Shown here: positions 37,719 through 46,419 of the stretch, in pieces
How positions within the stretch are numbered: position 1 is the first letter of the stretch
Layout: every line of letters begins with the position of its first letter
From: Aquimarina acroporae
GTDB lineage: Bacteria > Bacteroidota > Bacteroidia > Flavobacteriales > Flavobacteriaceae
DNA: 64,000 nucleotides
Assembly: GCF_023195925.1 (NCBI RefSeq)
Contig: NZ_JALPRE010000003.1
Coordinates: forward strand, 620,001 to 684,000
Reading direction: 5' to 3'
Position numbers and translations under genes: made by a program
Notes under the pieces: generated by a model
Told to the model about the DNA's origin: nothing
Seen by the model: the letters and a program-made list of their open reading frames with translations, nothing else
The model's database searches: none

Positions 37719-37889
37719 ATGTTTGGTCTATTCAAGAAAAAAACTCAAGAAGAAGTTTTACAAAAGAAATATGAGAAATTAATGAAACAATGGCACGAAT
37801 TGTCTACAGTTAATCGTTCTGAAAGCGACAAGAAATATGCCGAAGCCGAAGATGTTTTAAAACAAATTGAGTCGTTAAATTCTAATTGA
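37719..37889 (+). CDS. Lacal_2735 family small protein
   Basis: This 56-residue, highly charged helical protein begins MFGLFKKKTQEEVLQKKYEK and ends with AEDVLKQIESLNSN. The sequence matches my recollection of the Lacal_2735 family, a short conserved protein of unknown function found across Flavobacteriia. It begins 22 bases after folE and is probably cotranscribed with it and with the SGNH hydrolase gene 30 bases downstream. The N-terminal MFGLFKKK is a possible amphipathic membrane-binding end. No function is known. Confidence 0.85.
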   Translation: MFGLFKKKTQEEVLQKKYEKLMKQWHELSTVNRSESDKKYAEAEDVLKQIESLNSN

Positions 37890-37919
37890 TCCTCTAGCAT
37901 CTACTTGCATTAGTTCAGT

Positions 37920-38717
37920 ATGAATACTATAAAATATATTTTGGGAGTGATACTGTCGGTTCCTCTCTTGCCAATTCTTTATTTTCAAGGAAAGTTAATA
38001 AGGAAAAGGGTTCCTTCTTTACCAGAAGCAAAAGGTAATGAAGGACTAATTAACAAAGGTGCTAACAGAGAACTTAGGCTTATATCGATTGGAGAAAGTA
38101 CAATTGCAGGCGTTGGAGTAGATACACATAATGAAGGTTTTACAGGGGCAATGGCTAGAGAGTTAGCCACAAGATTTCAAACAAATATAAGATGGAAGGT
38201 TTATGCTAAAAGTGGTTATACTGCTAAAAAAGTAGTACATAAATTAATTCCGAAAATAGAAGAGAAAGAGGTCGATATTATTGTTATAGGTTTAGGAGGA
38301 AATGATGCTTTTACTCTTAATCACCCAAAAAGATGGGGGTTTCATATCATTCAACTTATTAAAGAATTAAGAGGCAAATTTACAAATGGAATTATTATTT
38401 TTACTAACATGCCTCCAATAAAAGAGTTCCCTGCATTTACCTGGCTCATTAAGTTTATTATAGGTAATCTCGTCGAAATTCTAGGCCAAGAACTTGAAGA
38501 GGTTGTTATAAACTTTGAAAATGTGTTTTATCACGCCCAAACGATAACACTAAAAGACTGGATGGAAAAAATGAACGTATCGGCACACCCTTCAGATTTT
38601 TTTAGTGATGGAGTTCATCCATCTAAACTTACTTATCAAACTTGGGCCAAAGATGTTTCAGATTTTATGATGAGTAATGAAGAAATAAAAACTAAAATTA
38701 AAAAACAATTGCAATAA
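37920..38717 (+). CDS. SGNH/GDSL-family hydrolase
   Basis: This 265-residue protein has an N-terminal hydrophobic segment (TIKYILGVILSVPLLPILYF) that is a membrane anchor or signal. The SGNH blocks are present: block I ISIGESTIAGVG (Glu in place of the Asp of GDS, nucleophile Ser), block III GLGGNDAF and block V SDGVHPSKLTY with the catalytic Asp and His. Family members are esterases or lipases acting on acyl or acetyl groups of lipids or polysaccharides; the substrate here is unknown. It forms a compact group with the following membrane protein gene (5 bases apart). Confidence 0.88.
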   Translation: MNTIKYILGVILSVPLLPILYFQGKLIRKRVPSLPEAKGNEGLINKGANRELRLISIGESTIAGVGVDTHNEGFTGAMARELATRFQTNIRWKVYAKSGYTAKKVVHKLIPKIEEKEVDIIVIGLGGNDAFTLNHPKRWGFHIIQLIKELRGKFTNGIIIFTNMPPIKEFPAFTWLIKFIIGNLVEILGQELEEVVINFENVFYHAQTITLKDWMEKMNVSAHPSDFFSDGVHPSKLTYQTWAKDVSDFMMSNEEIKTKIKKQLQ

Positions 38718-38722
38718 GAACT

Positions 38723-39136
38723 ATGAATATCGAAACTTTTAGATTAGTTTTTGATTTTGGGATGTTAGTTCTTATATGGTTGGTTCAGCTTGTTATATAT
38801 CCAAGTTTCAAATTCTATGAAAAAGAAGGTTTAAAAATGTGGCATAAAAAATATGTAACTAGAATCGCATATGTTGTAATGCCTTTGATGATAGGGCAAC
38901 TAAGCTTGGCTATTGTTCAGGTTTTTACAGAATTCAATCTATTCAGTCTAATAGTATTATTACTAATAACCCTAGTATGGATGTCGACCTTTTTTCAATT
39001 TGTACCTATGCATAATCAAATATCCTTTGGGGGAATAGGCGAAACTATTTTAGATGGTCTAATTCATAAGAATTGGTTACGCACATCGTTGGTTACTGCT
39101 GTTTTTGTGGCAAATCTGCTCAATGCATTAATTTAA
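38723..39136 (+). CDS. Conserved four-helix integral membrane protein of unknown function
   Basis: This 137-residue protein has four hydrophobic segments, at about 5-28 (LVFDFGMLVLIWLVQLVIYP), 45-70 (RIAYVVMPLMIGQLSLAIVQ), 72-97 and 117-136. A short polar motif, QFVPMHNQI, lies between helices 3 and 4. I recognise a general similarity to small uncharacterised membrane proteins of Bacteroidota but no named family. It lies 5 bases after the SGNH hydrolase gene and 13 bases before the repair nuclease gene, so it may belong to either unit. Confidence 0.75.
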   Translation: MNIETFRLVFDFGMLVLIWLVQLVIYPSFKFYEKEGLKMWHKKYVTRIAYVVMPLMIGQLSLAIVQVFTEFNLFSLIVLLLITLVWMSTFFQFVPMHNQISFGGIGETILDGLIHKNWLRTSLVTAVFVANLLNALI

Positions 39137-39149
39137 AATAATCTATCAC

Positions 39150-40175
39150 ATGAAAACACCGCTGCTGGTCTTTAATGAAAATGGAATTTATTGTGAAGCA
39201 GCAGATGTATATATAGATCCCTGGCGAAAAGTCAAAAAAGCTATTATCACTCATGGTCATGCAGATCATAGTCGTTGGGGGCATCAACAATATATTACTC
39301 ATCATACCAATGTCCCCATCATAAAACATCGGTTAGGGGATATAAATGTAACTGGAAAAGATTACCGAGAAACTTTTATTATCAATAACGTTAAATTTTC
39401 TTTTCATCCAGCTGGCCATATTGTAGGAAGTTCTCAAGTTAGAGTCGAACATAAGGGAGAAATCTGGGTTTTTACAGGAGATTACAAAATTGAAGATGAT
39501 GGTATTTCTGCTCCCTATGAGCCTGTTACTTGTCATACTTTTATTACCGAATGTACTTTTGGTTTACCTGCGTTTCGTTGGATCCCTCAGCACGAGGTTT
39601 TTGAAGACATTAATTCATGGTGGTCCTCAAATAGAGAAGAAGGCAAAACATCTATCCTTTTCGGATATTCGCTTGGGAAAGCGCAAAGATTATTGAAACA
39701 CCTTGATACTTCGATAGGGAAGATATTTACCCACGGAGCCATAGAAAATATGACCAATGTAATACGTCCTTTGGTAGAGTTACCAGAAACAACTCTAATA
39801 ACAGCTTCTATCACCAAAGAAGAGCTAAAAGGAAGTATTGTCGTAGCACCGCCAAGTGCGCATGGAAGCACATGGATTCGTAAAATGGTGCCTTACGAAA
39901 CAGCCTCGGCAAGTGGTTGGATGACCTTTAGAGGAGCAAGAAGAAGAAGAGCTATCGATAAGGGATTTGTACTTTCGGATCATTGTGACTGGCAAGGTTT
40001 ACTTACCGCAATTAAAGCTACTGGAGCAGAAAAAATAATCAGTACACATGGGTATACAGATATCTTTTCAAGGTATTTAAGAGAACTGGGATATGACGCT
40101 AGAACTGAGAAAACTCAGTTTGAAGGCGAATTGGCCGAATTAGAAACAAAAAAAGAAAGTGAGGTGAACACTTGA
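39150..40175 (+). CDS. Ligase-associated DNA exonuclease (metallo-beta-lactamase fold)
   Basis: This 341-residue protein belongs to the ligase-associated nuclease family (TIGR04122 type). The metal-binding motif THGHADHSRWGH lies at about residues 32-43. More ligands are in PAGHIVGSSQ, FTGDYKIEDDG and SDHCDW, the beta-CASP-like pattern of SNM1/Pso2-type nucleases. It is the first gene of the four-gene repair cassette, overlapping the ligase gene by 4 bases (TTGA, where the ligase TTG start overlaps this stop). The cassette is known from many bacteria and is thought to process and seal damaged DNA ends. Confidence 0.93.
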   Translation: MKTPLLVFNENGIYCEAADVYIDPWRKVKKAIITHGHADHSRWGHQQYITHHTNVPIIKHRLGDINVTGKDYRETFIINNVKFSFHPAGHIVGSSQVRVEHKGEIWVFTGDYKIEDDGISAPYEPVTCHTFITECTFGLPAFRWIPQHEVFEDINSWWSSNREEGKTSILFGYSLGKAQRLLKHLDTSIGKIFTHGAIENMTNVIRPLVELPETTLITASITKEELKGSIVVAPPSAHGSTWIRKMVPYETASASGWMTFRGARRRRAIDKGFVLSDHCDWQGLLTAIKATGAEKIISTHGYTDIFSRYLRELGYDARTEKTQFEGELAELETKKESEVNT

Positions 40176-41797
40176 AGCGATTTGCTAGTTTGATTAAAAA
40201 ATTGGATAGTACCAATAAAACCAATGTAAAAGTTGAAGCGTTGGCTACTTATTTTAAAGAGGCTCCCGATACAGATAAGGTTTGGACTATTGCTATTTTG
40301 TCTCATCGTCGTCCCCCTAGACCAATAAACACAACGCTATTACGGTCGTGGGCCTCAGAACTCTCGAATATCCCACTTTGGTTGTTCGAAGAATCGTATC
40401 ATATAGTGGGAGATTTGGCAGAAACTATAGCACTGGTTATTCCCAATTCTCAAACAGAAACCGAAAAAAGTTTAACGCAATTCTTAAAAGAAATAATTGA
40501 TCTTAAAAAGAAGGAAGAAGCAGAAAAGAAAGAGTATCTACTAGACAATCTTAAAGAATTAAACTATTATGAAAGATTTGTGTTTGTTAAGTTCATCACA
40601 GGTGGTTTCCGAATAGGGGTAAGCCAAAAGTTAATGACCAAAGCTTTGGCAAAAGCTACACAAATTGATGAAGATGTTTTGGCTTTCAAATTAATGGGTA
40701 ATTGGGATCCAAATACGATTTCATTTCATGATCTGGTTATTGAAGAGAAACCCTCAGACTTTTTGTCTAAACCGTACCCTTTTTATCTTGCATATGCTGT
40801 AGAAGAAGAGATTGAAAAGTTAGGAGATGTTACCGAATGGAGTGTAGAACATAAATGGGATGGTATTAGGGCACAGGTCATTATTAGAGATGGTAATATT
40901 TTTGTTTGGAGTCGAGGTGAAGAATTAGTGAGCGATAAATATCCTGAATTTCATGAATTTGTGAATTATGTCCCTAATGGAACCGTTATTGATGGCGAGA
41001 TTTTACCATTTTCTGAAGGGGTAATAGGAACATTCAATGATTTGCAAACTCGAATAGGGAGAAAAACAGTTTCTAAAGCTTTACTTGCCAAAACTCCTGT
41101 TGTATTAAGAGCTTATGACCTATTAGAGTGGGAAGGAAAAGATATTCGTGATCTTAAATTTCAAGAACGTCGAGCAATACTTGAAGAGTTGGTTCAAGAT
41201 TTATCTAATTCAAGAATCGAGAAAGCCACACCACTACAATTATCTGAAAAAATGTATTTTGATTCCTGGGAACAGGTAACACTAGAAAGAAATAAAGCTC
41301 GTGAAAAACGAAGTGAAGGCTTGATGTTAAAAAGAAAGGGTTCTCCATATTTGGTAGGAAGAAAAAAAGGAGATTGGTGGAAATGGAAAGTAGATCCTTT
41401 AACTATTGATGCTGTATTAACCTATGCCATGAGAGGGCATGGTAGAAGATCCAATTTATTTACCGACTATACTTTTGCCCTTTGGGATGATAAGCATAAA
41501 GAATTAGTCACTTTTGCTAAAGCGTATTCTGGATTAACCGATGCTGAATTTAGAAAAGTAGATGCTTGGATCAAAAAAAACACTTTAGAGCGTTTTGGAC
41601 CTGTTAGAAGTGTTACCCCAGAGTTGGTCTTTGAAATAGCTTTCGAAGGTATAGCGCTCTCCAAAAGACATAAAAGTGGAATAGCAACAAGATTTCCGCG
41701 TATCTTACGTTGGCGTCAGGATAAAAAAATACAGGATGCAAACACCCTAGAAGATTTAAAAGCAATGATTCCTTCCAAAGAAAAATTACATGAATAG
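40172..41797 (+). CDS. ATP-dependent DNA ligase of the repair cassette
   Basis: This 541-residue ligase (TIGR04120 type) has an N-terminal DNA-binding domain (about 1-190), the nucleotidyltransferase domain with the adenylated Lys228 in EHKWDGIRAQV, and motifs III-V (VIDGEILPF, SEGLMLKRKGSPY, GDWWKWKVDPLTIDAVL). A C-terminal OB domain follows. The start is a TTG at 40172 that overlaps the nuclease stop; no in-frame ATG or GTG upstream of the conserved N-terminus fits better. It overlaps the helicase gene by 8 bases. It acts with the nuclease, helicase and phosphoesterase genes around it. Confidence 0.95.
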   Translation: MKRFASLIKKLDSTNKTNVKVEALATYFKEAPDTDKVWTIAILSHRRPPRPINTTLLRSWASELSNIPLWLFEESYHIVGDLAETIALVIPNSQTETEKSLTQFLKEIIDLKKKEEAEKKEYLLDNLKELNYYERFVFVKFITGGFRIGVSQKLMTKALAKATQIDEDVLAFKLMGNWDPNTISFHDLVIEEKPSDFLSKPYPFYLAYAVEEEIEKLGDVTEWSVEHKWDGIRAQVIIRDGNIFVWSRGEELVSDKYPEFHEFVNYVPNGTVIDGEILPFSEGVIGTFNDLQTRIGRKTVSKALLAKTPVVLRAYDLLEWEGKDIRDLKFQERRAILEELVQDLSNSRIEKATPLQLSEKMYFDSWEQVTLERNKAREKRSEGLMLKRKGSPYLVGRKKGDWWKWKVDPLTIDAVLTYAMRGHGRRSNLFTDYTFALWDDKHKELVTFAKAYSGLTDAEFRKVDAWIKKNTLERFGPVRSVTPELVFEIAFEGIALSKRHKSGIATRFPRILRWRQDKKIQDANTLEDLKAMIPSKEKLHE

Positions 41798-44252
41798 AAA
41801 GGAACTTCAGCAAATAGCCATAGATTGGTTTCAACAACAAGGTTGGCAACCTTTTGCGTTTCAAAAACAAACATGGACAGCCTTTTTGCAAGGAAAACAT
41901 GGTTTACTCAACGCACCTACAGGAAGTGGAAAAACTTATGCATTATGGGGAGCAATCGTTTTAGAATACATCAAAAGAAACCCAGAGTATAAATCAAAGC
42001 ATAAAAAAGGATTAAAAGCTATTTGGATAACACCTCTTAAAGCCCTTTCTATTGAAATTAAACAAGCAACAGAGCGCTTTGCAGAAGGCATAGGAGTGCC
42101 GCTAACTGTTGGTATTAGAACCGGCGATACTGAGCAAAAAGAAAGAGCTGCTCAAAAAAGAAATATGCCCGATTTGTTAATTACGACTCCAGAGAGTTTA
42201 CAACTTTTGTTAGCGTCAAAAGGGTATGATACTATGTTTAAAGATGTAACCTCAATTGTGATAGATGAATGGCACGAACTTTTAGGTAGTAAACGTGGAG
42301 TACAGATGGAACTTGCCCTTTCAAGATTGAAAACAGTGTCATTAAGTCTACGTATCTGGGGTATCTCTGCAACAATTGGTAATTTGGAGCAAGCACAAGA
42401 AGTTTTGTTAGGGCAAAACAATACTCATCTTCAAAATTCTGTATTAATTCGAGCAAATATTAAAAAGAAAATAAAAGTAAAGTCTGTTTTGCCTGATACG
42501 ATGGAGACTTTTCCGTGGAGAGGACATTTAGGTTTACATCTTTTAGAGTATGTAATTCCTATAATACATCAAAGTAAAACTACATTGATTTTTACCAATA
42601 CTCGTGCTCAATGTGAAATTTGGTTTCAAAAAATATTAGAAAAATATCCTGAATTTGCTGGCGAAATTGCAATGCACCATGGGAGCATAAATAAAGAGAC
42701 CAGAATATGGGTCGAACATGCTATTCGTGACGAAACGCTTAAAGCAGTGGTATGTACTTCGAGTCTTGATCTAGGTGTAGATTTTGCTCCTGTAGAAACC
42801 ATAATTCAAATTGGAGGCCCGAAGGGTGTTGCACGATTTATGCAAAGAGCAGGGCGAAGTGGTCATCAGCCTGGAAAAGAAAGTGTTATCTATTTTTTAC
42901 CCACTCACGCTATAGAACTAATAGAAGCTTCTGCTTTACAAAACGCAGTGTTGAGTAATCAAGTGGAAGATAGAATGCCTTTTTTAAACAGTTTTGATGT
43001 TCTGGTACAGTATCTCATTACACTTGCTGTTTCGAATGGTTTTTATCCTGAAGAAATTTTTGAAGAAATTAAACGTACGTTTTGTTTTCAGGCTATAACT
43101 TCAGAACAATATAGGTGGATTCTTAATTTTATAACCATAGGCGCTCAAAGTCTGCAGGCATATGATGAATACAAAAAAGTTGAGATCGAGGATGATGGAA
43201 AGTTTAAAGTAAAAAGCAGAGGAGTTGCGATGAGACATCGATTGCAAATAGGAACTATTGTGAGCGATGCAGTAATGACGGTAAAATATTTGAAAGGGGG
43301 ATACCTTGGGTCTATAGAAGAATGGTTTATCTCAAAACTCAAACCGGGAGATGTATTTACCTTTGCAGGAAGAAACCTAGAGCTTTTTAAGGTGAAAAAT
43401 ATGCAGGTTCTGGTTAAAAAATCAAAACAAAAAAAAGCAAAAGTACCTAGTTGGATGGGTGGGAGAATGAGCTTTTCTTCAGAAATGAGTGATCTTATTA
43501 GAGAAGAGTTATATGCTGCAAATGAAGAAGATAAGAAATCTAAAGAATTAAAGGCATTACAACCTATTTTTGAGAGGCAACGTAAGGAGAGTATTGTACC
43601 TAATTCTAGTCAATTTTTAATTGAAACGTTTAAAACGCGAGAAGGATACCATGCTATTTTTTATCCTTTTGAAGGTCGGTTTGTTCATGAAGCTTTGGCT
43701 AGCTTGTTGGCTTATAGAATTAGTTTACTTTTGCCAATTTCTTTTTCTTTAGCTTTTAACGATTATGGTTTCGAATTACTATCAGACCAGGAAATAGATA
43801 TGCAAGAGGTGCTAGATAATGATCTTTTTAGTACTCAATTTTTGCATGATGATTTAAGAAAAAGTTTGAATGCTACAGAGATGGCAAGGCGCAAGTTTCG
43901 AGATGTTGCAGTTATTTCAGGTCTTGTTTTTACAGGATATCCAGATAAGTTGATAAAGAGTAAACATTTGCAATCAAGTTCTCAATTGTTTTTTAATGTA
44001 TTTCGAGATTATGAATCAGATAATTTACTTTTTCAACAAGCGTTTACAGAAACTTTTGAGCATCAACTGGAAGAAGGTAGATTGCAACAGGCTCTCGAGA
44101 GAATTGAACAACAGGATATTGTATGGAGGCATTGTAAACAACCCACTCCATTTTCGTTCCCTATAATTACAGATCGTTTGAGAGAAAAATTATCATCAGA
44201 AAAACTGGCAGACCGTATTAAAAAAATGACTATACAATTAGAAAAACCTTGA
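41790..44252 (+). CDS. Ligase-associated Lhr-like DEXH helicase
   Basis: This 820-residue superfamily 2 helicase is of the Lhr-core type (TIGR04121). Visible motifs are Walker A LNAPTGSGKTYALW, motif Ia TPLKALS, motif II VIDEWHEL, motif III GISATIG, motif IV FTNTRAQCE, motif V CTSSLDLGVDFAPV and motif VI RAGRSGHQPG. The C-terminal region (about 420-810) contains the winged helix and the Lhr-type platform, without the additional Lhr C-terminal extension. It translocates along DNA and unwinds hybrids in related enzymes. It begins inside the ligase gene and ends 6 bases before the phosphoesterase gene. Confidence 0.95.
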   Translation: MNRKELQQIAIDWFQQQGWQPFAFQKQTWTAFLQGKHGLLNAPTGSGKTYALWGAIVLEYIKRNPEYKSKHKKGLKAIWITPLKALSIEIKQATERFAEGIGVPLTVGIRTGDTEQKERAAQKRNMPDLLITTPESLQLLLASKGYDTMFKDVTSIVIDEWHELLGSKRGVQMELALSRLKTVSLSLRIWGISATIGNLEQAQEVLLGQNNTHLQNSVLIRANIKKKIKVKSVLPDTMETFPWRGHLGLHLLEYVIPIIHQSKTTLIFTNTRAQCEIWFQKILEKYPEFAGEIAMHHGSINKETRIWVEHAIRDETLKAVVCTSSLDLGVDFAPVETIIQIGGPKGVARFMQRAGRSGHQPGKESVIYFLPTHAIELIEASALQNAVLSNQVEDRMPFLNSFDVLVQYLITLAVSNGFYPEEIFEEIKRTFCFQAITSEQYRWILNFITIGAQSLQAYDEYKKVEIEDDGKFKVKSRGVAMRHRLQIGTIVSDAVMTVKYLKGGYLGSIEEWFISKLKPGDVFTFAGRNLELFKVKNMQVLVKKSKQKKAKVPSWMGGRMSFSSEMSDLIREELYAANEEDKKSKELKALQPIFERQRKESIVPNSSQFLIETFKTREGYHAIFYPFEGRFVHEALASLLAYRISLLLPISFSLAFNDYGFELLSDQEIDMQEVLDNDLFSTQFLHDDLRKSLNATEMARRKFRDVAVISGLVFTGYPDKLIKSKHLQSSSQLFFNVFRDYESDNLLFQQAFTETFEHQLEEGRLQQALERIEQQDIVWRHCKQPTPFSFPIITDRLREKLSSEKLADRIKKMTIQLEKP

Positions 44253-44258
44253 TACTTA

Positions 44259-44900
44259 TTGACCAAGACTAAAACTACATATTGTTATCGACAGACTTTT
44301 GAATTGCATCCTAGCGGAGGTGTATACTGGCATGAGTTTAATATGCTATTAATCGCAGATGTACACTTAGGTAAGGTTACCCATTTTAGAAAATATGGTA
44401 GTGCAGTTCCTCAAGGTGCAATAACTCAAAATTTTGATAAACTAGATCAGGTAATTTTGTATTTCAAGCCTGCCGTAATTTGCTTTTTAGGAGATTTGTT
44501 TCATAGCTATGTTAATCAGGAATGGAATATGTTTTCTAATTGGATACAAACTGTTGAAGCCAAGATAGTTTTGATTAGTGGTAATCACGATGTTATCTCT
44601 CCTGTGAAATATGAAGAGTTAAATATTCACATTAGCGATGAATGGAGTTTAGGGTCTGTTCTACTTACCCATCACCCAGAAAGTAGAGAAGGAATGTTCA
44701 ATATCTCAGGCCATATTCATCCAGGTGTTCGGTTAAAGGGAGAAGGAAAGCAATCTCTCACGGTTCCTTGTTTCTTTAAACAAACACATCAAATGATTCT
44801 ACCCGCATTTGGAGTCTTTACTGGAAAGCATATTTTGAATCCGAAGTTAGAAGATGAAGTTTTTGTGATTACAGAAGACGAAGTGATTCAAATACCTTAA
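44259..44900 (+). CDS. pdeM: Ligase-associated metallophosphoesterase (PdeM-type endonuclease)
   Basis: This 213-residue protein has the calcineurin-type metallophosphoesterase motifs: ADVHLGKVTHFRKYG, FLGDLFHS, ISGNHD, LTHHPE and ISGHIHPGVRL. The N-terminal strand HPSGGVYWHEFNMLLIADVH is characteristic of the ligase-associated branch (TIGR04123). The start is a TTG at 44259; starting at an internal ATG would remove the first strand. It is the last gene of the cassette. Related enzymes have been shown to cut single-stranded DNA, consistent with end processing before ligation. Confidence 0.92.
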   Translation: MTKTKTTYCYRQTFELHPSGGVYWHEFNMLLIADVHLGKVTHFRKYGSAVPQGAITQNFDKLDQVILYFKPAVICFLGDLFHSYVNQEWNMFSNWIQTVEAKIVLISGNHDVISPVKYEELNIHISDEWSLGSVLLTHHPESREGMFNISGHIHPGVRLKGEGKQSLTVPCFFKQTHQMILPAFGVFTGKHILNPKLEDEVFVITEDEVIQIP

Positions 44901-44951
44901 CCCATTTGTTAAAGTTTATATAGAGGTATAATATTTTGTTTAGCTATTTAG

Positions 44952-44959
44952 TAAATTTG
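44952..44959 (+). promoter_or_regulatory. Bacteroidota-type -7 promoter element of the photolyase cluster
   Basis: TAAATTTG matches the TAnnTTTG consensus and lies 20 bases before the DUF2256 ATG. A TTTG at 44935-44938 is closer than the usual -33 spacing, so only the -7 element is a good match. It would start transcription of the light-repair genes separately from the ligase cassette. Confidence 0.45.
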
Positions 44960-44978
44960 TTAAACAAATACTATCTTT

Positions 44979-45122
44979 ATGAGAAGAAAGCCCCACCCAA
45001 CAAAAATTTGTGTTACATGTGGAAGACCTTTTACCTGGCGAAAAAAGTGGGAAAAAGTATGGGATGAGGTAAAGTATTGTAGTGAAAGATGTAGAAGGAA
45101 TAAAAAAACAAAAGATGGGTAG
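44979..45122 (+). CDS. DUF2256 small zinc-ribbon-like protein
   Basis: This 47-residue basic protein has two Cys pairs, [18 protein letters not shown] and YCSERCRR, the signature of DUF2256. The two pairs are likely to bind one metal ion. The family is often found beside cryptochrome/photolyase genes, as here, which suggests a helper role in light-dependent repair, but no function is established. Its stop codon overlaps the start of the DASH cryptochrome gene (ATG at 45115), so translation is probably coupled. It is the first gene after the promoter-like element. Confidence 0.9.
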   Translation: MRRKPHPTKICVTCGRPFTWRKKWEKVWDEVKYCSERCRRNKKTKDG

Positions 45123-46416
45123 TACAGGATTAGTTTGGTTTAGAAATGATCTACGAGTTCAGGATAATGAATCATTATATAGAGCTGTTTTAGAAAATGA
45201 CACTGTGATAGCGATTTACTTTTTTGATCCGCGTTATTTTGAACCCGACAAATTTGGATTTAGAAAGACCGAAAAATTTCGCGCGAAGTTTTTGTTAGAA
45301 ACGGTGAAACAGCTGAAAAATAATTTGGATAAGCTTAATATACCGTTATTTGTATATAGACAACACCCTGAAGATGTAATGCCTCAGTTCTTTGAGGATT
45401 ATGATATTTCTAGTGTGTACTTACAAAAAGAATGGACTCAGGAAGAAGAAGAAATTTCTTTATCGGTCAAAAAATCGATTGAAAGATTTACCATAGTATG
45501 GAAAGAACACTATGATCAGTTTTTATTTCATCCCGATGATGTTCCATTCGAATTGAGCCAAATCCCTCAAGTTTTTACCAACTTTAGAAAAAAGTGTGAA
45601 AAATATACATCGGTTCGGCCTGAATTTAAGATTCAGAAGAGTTTAGCCCAGCACAACATAGATAACCCTACTCAAATTCCTTTGTTATCAGATTTGGGAT
45701 ATGAAGAATTTACTATAGATTCGAGATCCGCTTTTCTATTCGGTGGAGGGGAAGACAAGGCCTTAAGTAGAGTAGCAGAATATCTGTGGGACAGTCAAAA
45801 GCTTTCTTATTACAAAAAAACCAGAAATGGACTTATTGGTAAAGACTATAGTTCCAAATTCTCTGCTTGGTTAGCCAATGGTAGTATTTCACCGAGAACA
45901 ATCTACTGGGAAATAAAAAAGTACGAAAAAGAAATCACCAAAAATGAGTCTACCTATTGGTTGATTTTCGAGCTTATTTGGCGCGATTTTTTTAAGTACG
46001 TTTCACTTAAACATGGAAACTATTTGTTTAAAATTGAAGGGATTTTAGACAAGAAATATGAATGGAAAAAAAATGAATCACTCGTAAAACGTTGGATTCA
46101 TGGAGAAACTAAAGAACCATTTGTTAATGCCAACATGCTAGAACTAAAGTATACAGGTTGGATGAGTAATCGAGGGAGACAAAATGTAGCATCTTTTTTT
46201 GCCAAAGAATTACATCTGGATTGGAGAATTGGAGCGGCATATTTCGAATCTATGCTGTTAGACTACGATGTACATAGCAATTACGGGAATTGGCAATATG
46301 TAGCAGGTGTCGGTAACGACCCGAGAGACAGAAAATTCAATATAAAACTGCAATCTGAGCGATATGACCCAAATCAAAAATATCAGAATATGTGGCTGCA
46401 ACCTACTTTATTTTAA
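45115..46416 (+). CDS. DASH-type cryptochrome/photolyase
   Basis: From the ATG at 45115 the protein has 433 residues. The N-terminal Rossmann-type photolyase domain starts [16 protein letters not shown]. The FAD-binding C-terminal domain has the DASH signature [20 protein letters not shown], then [21 protein letters not shown] and [17 protein letters not shown] proteins repair cyclobutane dimers mainly in single-stranded DNA and may also signal. A longer GTG start at 45082 would lie inside DUF2256 and adds residues unlike the family. It is the first of three photolyase-family genes in a row and ends 3 bases before the next. Confidence 0.95.
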   Translation: MGSTGLVWFRNDLRVQDNESLYRAVLENDTVIAIYFFDPRYFEPDKFGFRKTEKFRAKFLLETVKQLKNNLDKLNIPLFVYRQHPEDVMPQFFEDYDISSVYLQKEWTQEEEEISLSVKKSIERFTIVWKEHYDQFLFHPDDVPFELSQIPQVFTNFRKKCEKYTSVRPEFKIQKSLAQHNIDNPTQIPLLSDLGYEEFTIDSRSAFLFGGGEDKALSRVAEYLWDSQKLSYYKKTRNGLIGKDYSSKFSAWLANGSISPRTIYWEIKKYEKEITKNESTYWLIFELIWRDFFKYVSLKHGNYLFKIEGILDKKYEWKKNESLVKRWIHGETKEPFVNANMLELKYTGWMSNRGRQNVASFFAKELHLDWRIGAAYFESMLLDYDVHSNYGNWQYVAGVGNDPRDRKFNIKLQSERYDPNQKYQNMWLQPTLF

Positions 46417-46419
46417 ACT

